Below, piece by piece: positions 14,463 to 16,221 of a stretch of 16,221 bases of DNA (its first letter is position 1; the number at the start of each line of letters is the position of its first letter). The notes under the pieces are model-generated. The model was not told where the DNA came from. It searched no databases and saw nothing but the letters and a program-made list of their open reading frames with translations. The stretch spans positions 1-16,221 of the forward strand of contig JBKEAM010000049.1 of assembly GCA_047972265.1 (NCBI GenBank), given 5' to 3'. The position numbers and the translations under genes are program-made. Source of the stretch: JAAYCI01 sp047972265. GTDB lineage: Bacteria > Bacillota > Clostridia > Oscillospirales > Ruminococcaceae.

Positions 14463-16184
14463 TTGGCTAAGAAAAAGTCATCGGGCGAAAGGGCGCCCCT
14501 AAAACGCCCACAGCTTGGCGATCATGTTGAGATACAGGATGCAGGCATTGTTGCCGAAACCGGCATAACCCAAACATTAGAAGAAAACTATATGCCCTAT
14601 GCCATGAGTGTAATTGTATCGCGTGCGCTGCCGGAGATTGACGGCTTAAAGCCTGCGCACCGCAAACTGCTGTACACCATGTACGATATGGGCCTTTTAA
14701 AAGGGAACCGTACAAAATCGGCCAACATCGTAGGGGCAACCATGCACCTTAACCCGCATGGTGACGCCGCTATTTACGATACTATGGTGCGTATGGCGCG
14801 CGGCAACGAAAGCCTGCTGGTGCCCTATGTAGACTCTAAAGGTAACTTTGGCAAGGCATACAGCCGCGATATGGCAAGCGCTGCCGCACGTTATACCGAG
14901 GCTAAGCTAGAGCCGGTGTGCGAGGAACTTTTTAGAGATATAGAGAAGGAAACGGTGGATTTTGTAGACAACTACGATGCCACAACGCAGGAGCCTGTAT
15001 TATTGCCGGTTACTTTCCCCACTATACTAACAAACAGCACGCTGGGCATTGCGGTTGGCATGGCCTCTAACATTTGTTCTTTTAACCTAGAAGAAGTTTG
15101 TGATACCACCATTGCCCTAATGCGAGATTCGCAGCACGACATCCTTTCTACCCTTAATGCACCCGATTTCCCGGGTGGTGGGCAATTATTGTACAATGCG
15201 GGTGACCTGCGTAATATTTACGAAACCGGGCGCGGCGGGGTGCGTGTGCGTGCCAAATGGCAGGTTGCCGAAGGGAACATGATAGAAATTACCCAAATAC
15301 CCCCAACCACTACGGTTGAGGCTATTATGGATAAAATAGCAGATTTGGTTAAAAGCGGCCGTGTGCGCGAAATAAACGATATGCGCGACGAAACAGACCT
15401 TGGCGGCTTAAAGCTGACGCTGGATTTGAAGCGTGGACAAGACCCCGATAAGCTGATGGTAAAGCTGATGCGGATGACGCCGCTGGAAGACAGCTTTTCA
15501 TGTAACTTTAACATCCTTATATCGGGTATGCCCCGCGTGATGGGTGTACGCGAAATTTTAGAAGAGTGGATTGCTTTTAGAATAGAGTGTGTGCGCCGCC
15601 GTACCAGCTACGAGCTGGCTGGCAAGCGTAAAAGAATGCACCTGTTAAAGGGCCTTGCCGCTATTTTGCTGGATATAGATAAAGCGGTAAAAATAGTGCG
15701 GGAAACAGTGGCCGAAGATGAGGTTGTGCCCAATTTAATGATTGGATTTGGCATAGACCAGATACAGGCGGAGTATGTGGCAGAAATTAGGCTGCGCCAC
15801 CTAAACCGCGAATATATTTTAAAACGCACCAGTGAGATTGAAGAATTGGAAAAAGAAATTGCCAATTTAGAGCAGATACTGAAAAGCGGAGACAAGGTAA
15901 AAGCAATTATTGTAGAGGAACTTTCTCAGGTTAAAAAGAAGTTTGCCCAGCCTCGCCGTACAGAAATACTGTATGATGTGGCGGCAGATGTGGACGAGCC
16001 GGAAGAGGACCTGCTGCCGGATTACCCCGTAACCGTATTTTTTACCAAAGAGGGTTATTTTAAAAAGATTACCCCTGCCTCTTTGCGCATGAGCAGTGAC
16101 CAAAAGCTGAAAGATGGCGACGAAGTGGTGCAGCAGCAAGAAAGCCACAATACAGCCGAAGTACTGTTTTTTTCCAATGCCTGA
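14463..16184 (+). CDS. Divergent type IIA DNA topoisomerase, GyrA/ParC-like cleavage subunit (stops early)
   Basis: This 573-residue frame matches GyrA/ParC from the N-terminus through the breakage-reunion core. ENYMPYAMSVIVSRALPEIDG and GLKPAHRKLLYTM open the winged-helix region, NPHGDAAIYDTMVRMA forms the DNA-gate helix, and Y144 in AARYTE is the residue that attacks DNA. The tower follows, then a coiled coil (about 385-500). The normal serine of the quinolone pocket is Ala102, while the acidic partner D106 is kept. SLRMSSDQKLKDGDEV begins the C-terminal wrapping domain, but TGA at 16182 cuts it off after VLFFSNA, and full-length relatives normally continue well beyond this point. The sequence after the stop still looks like the family in the same frame. 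The start is TTG 14463 with AGGGG at 14451-14455. It pairs with the ATPase subunit just upstream. Confidence 0.85.
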   Translation: MAKKKSSGERAPLKRPQLGDHVEIQDAGIVAETGITQTLEENYMPYAMSVIVSRALPEIDGLKPAHRKLLYTMYDMGLLKGNRTKSANIVGATMHLNPHGDAAIYDTMVRMARGNESLLVPYVDSKGNFGKAYSRDMASAAARYTEAKLEPVCEELFRDIEKETVDFVDNYDATTQEPVLLPVTFPTILTNSTLGIAVGMASNICSFNLEEVCDTTIALMRDSQHDILSTLNAPDFPGGGQLLYNAGDLRNIYETGRGGVRVRAKWQVAEGNMIEITQIPPTTTVEAIMDKIADLVKSGRVREINDMRDETDLGGLKLTLDLKRGQDPDKLMVKLMRMTPLEDSFSCNFNILISGMPRVMGVREILEEWIAFRIECVRRRTSYELAGKRKRMHLLKGLAAILLDIDKAVKIVRETVAEDEVVPNLMIGFGIDQIQAEYVAEIRLRHLNREYILKRTSEIEELEKEIANLEQILKSGDKVKAIIVEELSQVKKKFAQPRRTEILYDVAADVDEPEEDLLPDYPVTVFFTKEGYFKKITPASLRMSSDQKLKDGDEVVQQQESHNTAEVLFFSNA

Positions 16185-16221
16185 GAGGTATAGAAGTGCC
16201 GTGTGGGAGATTTTGTGGACA
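16185..16221 (+). other. In-frame continuation of the topoisomerase A sequence beyond the stop
   Basis: Continuing the 14463 frame past TGA 16182 gives E-V-stop-K-C-R-V-G-D-F-V-D to the window edge, with a second stop, TAG, at 16191. The residues resemble the EVYK-like first propeller strand expected at this point in related A subunits, with the two stops standing where Cys or another residue and Tyr would be expected. This could be sequence error near a contig end or true gene decay. Confidence 0.5.

Overview
The window looks like a chromosomal core region of a low-to-mid GC Firmicute, most likely a clostridial (Oscillospirales/Ruminococcaceae-like) bacterium. The evidence is an RNase J with a long basic N-terminal extension, a GdpP-type c-di-AMP phosphodiesterase next to rplI and dnaB, the tilS-hpt-ftsH order common in Firmicutes, an ECF-type riboflavin transporter subunit under an FMN riboswitch, strong AGGAGG-like ribosome binding sites and sigma-A-like promoters. 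Base composition looks close to half GC, with heavy use of GTA, TTA and ATA codons. The taxonomic placement is inference from gene content, not from a marker search.

Layout. Positions 1-587 (minus) hold the N-terminal part of an MscS-family mechanosensitive channel whose C-terminus lies outside the window. Diverging from it is a riboflavin uptake unit: promoter 611-639, FMN riboswitch 660-769, intrinsic terminator 794-824, then ribU 879-1454. rnhA (ribonuclease HI, 1590-2027 minus) converges on ribU across a bidirectional terminator at 1538-1587, and has its own promoter at 2059-2087.

From a strong promoter at 2156-2184 a long plus-strand block runs to the end: rnjA (2384-4276), gdpP (4321-6297), rplI (6405-6851), dnaB (6858-8234), tilS (8234-9577), hpt (9594-10151), ftsH (10209-12290), and a divergent type IIA topoisomerase pair (B-like subunit 12420-14402, A-like subunit 14463-16184). 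Gaps are mostly under 110 bp. A likely internal promoter sits before rplI. The block joins RNA decay and maturation (RNase J, TilS), replication and topology (DnaB, topoisomerase), translation (bL9), purine salvage (Hpt), membrane proteolysis (FtsH) and c-di-AMP turnover (GdpP).

Most of the content is housekeeping, and I found no unmistakable new defence or mobile system. The points most worth a second look are: (i) the topoisomerase pair, which keeps its catalytic residues but departs from GyrB/GyrA in several normally invariant motifs, including alanine at the quinolone-contact serine; (ii) two in-frame stop codons near the right edge, beyond which topoisomerase-like sequence continues in the same frame; (iii) the structured ~190-nt rnjA leader containing a start-stop AUG-UAA in a hairpin loop; and (iv) a visible antiterminator pairing in the ribU riboswitch.
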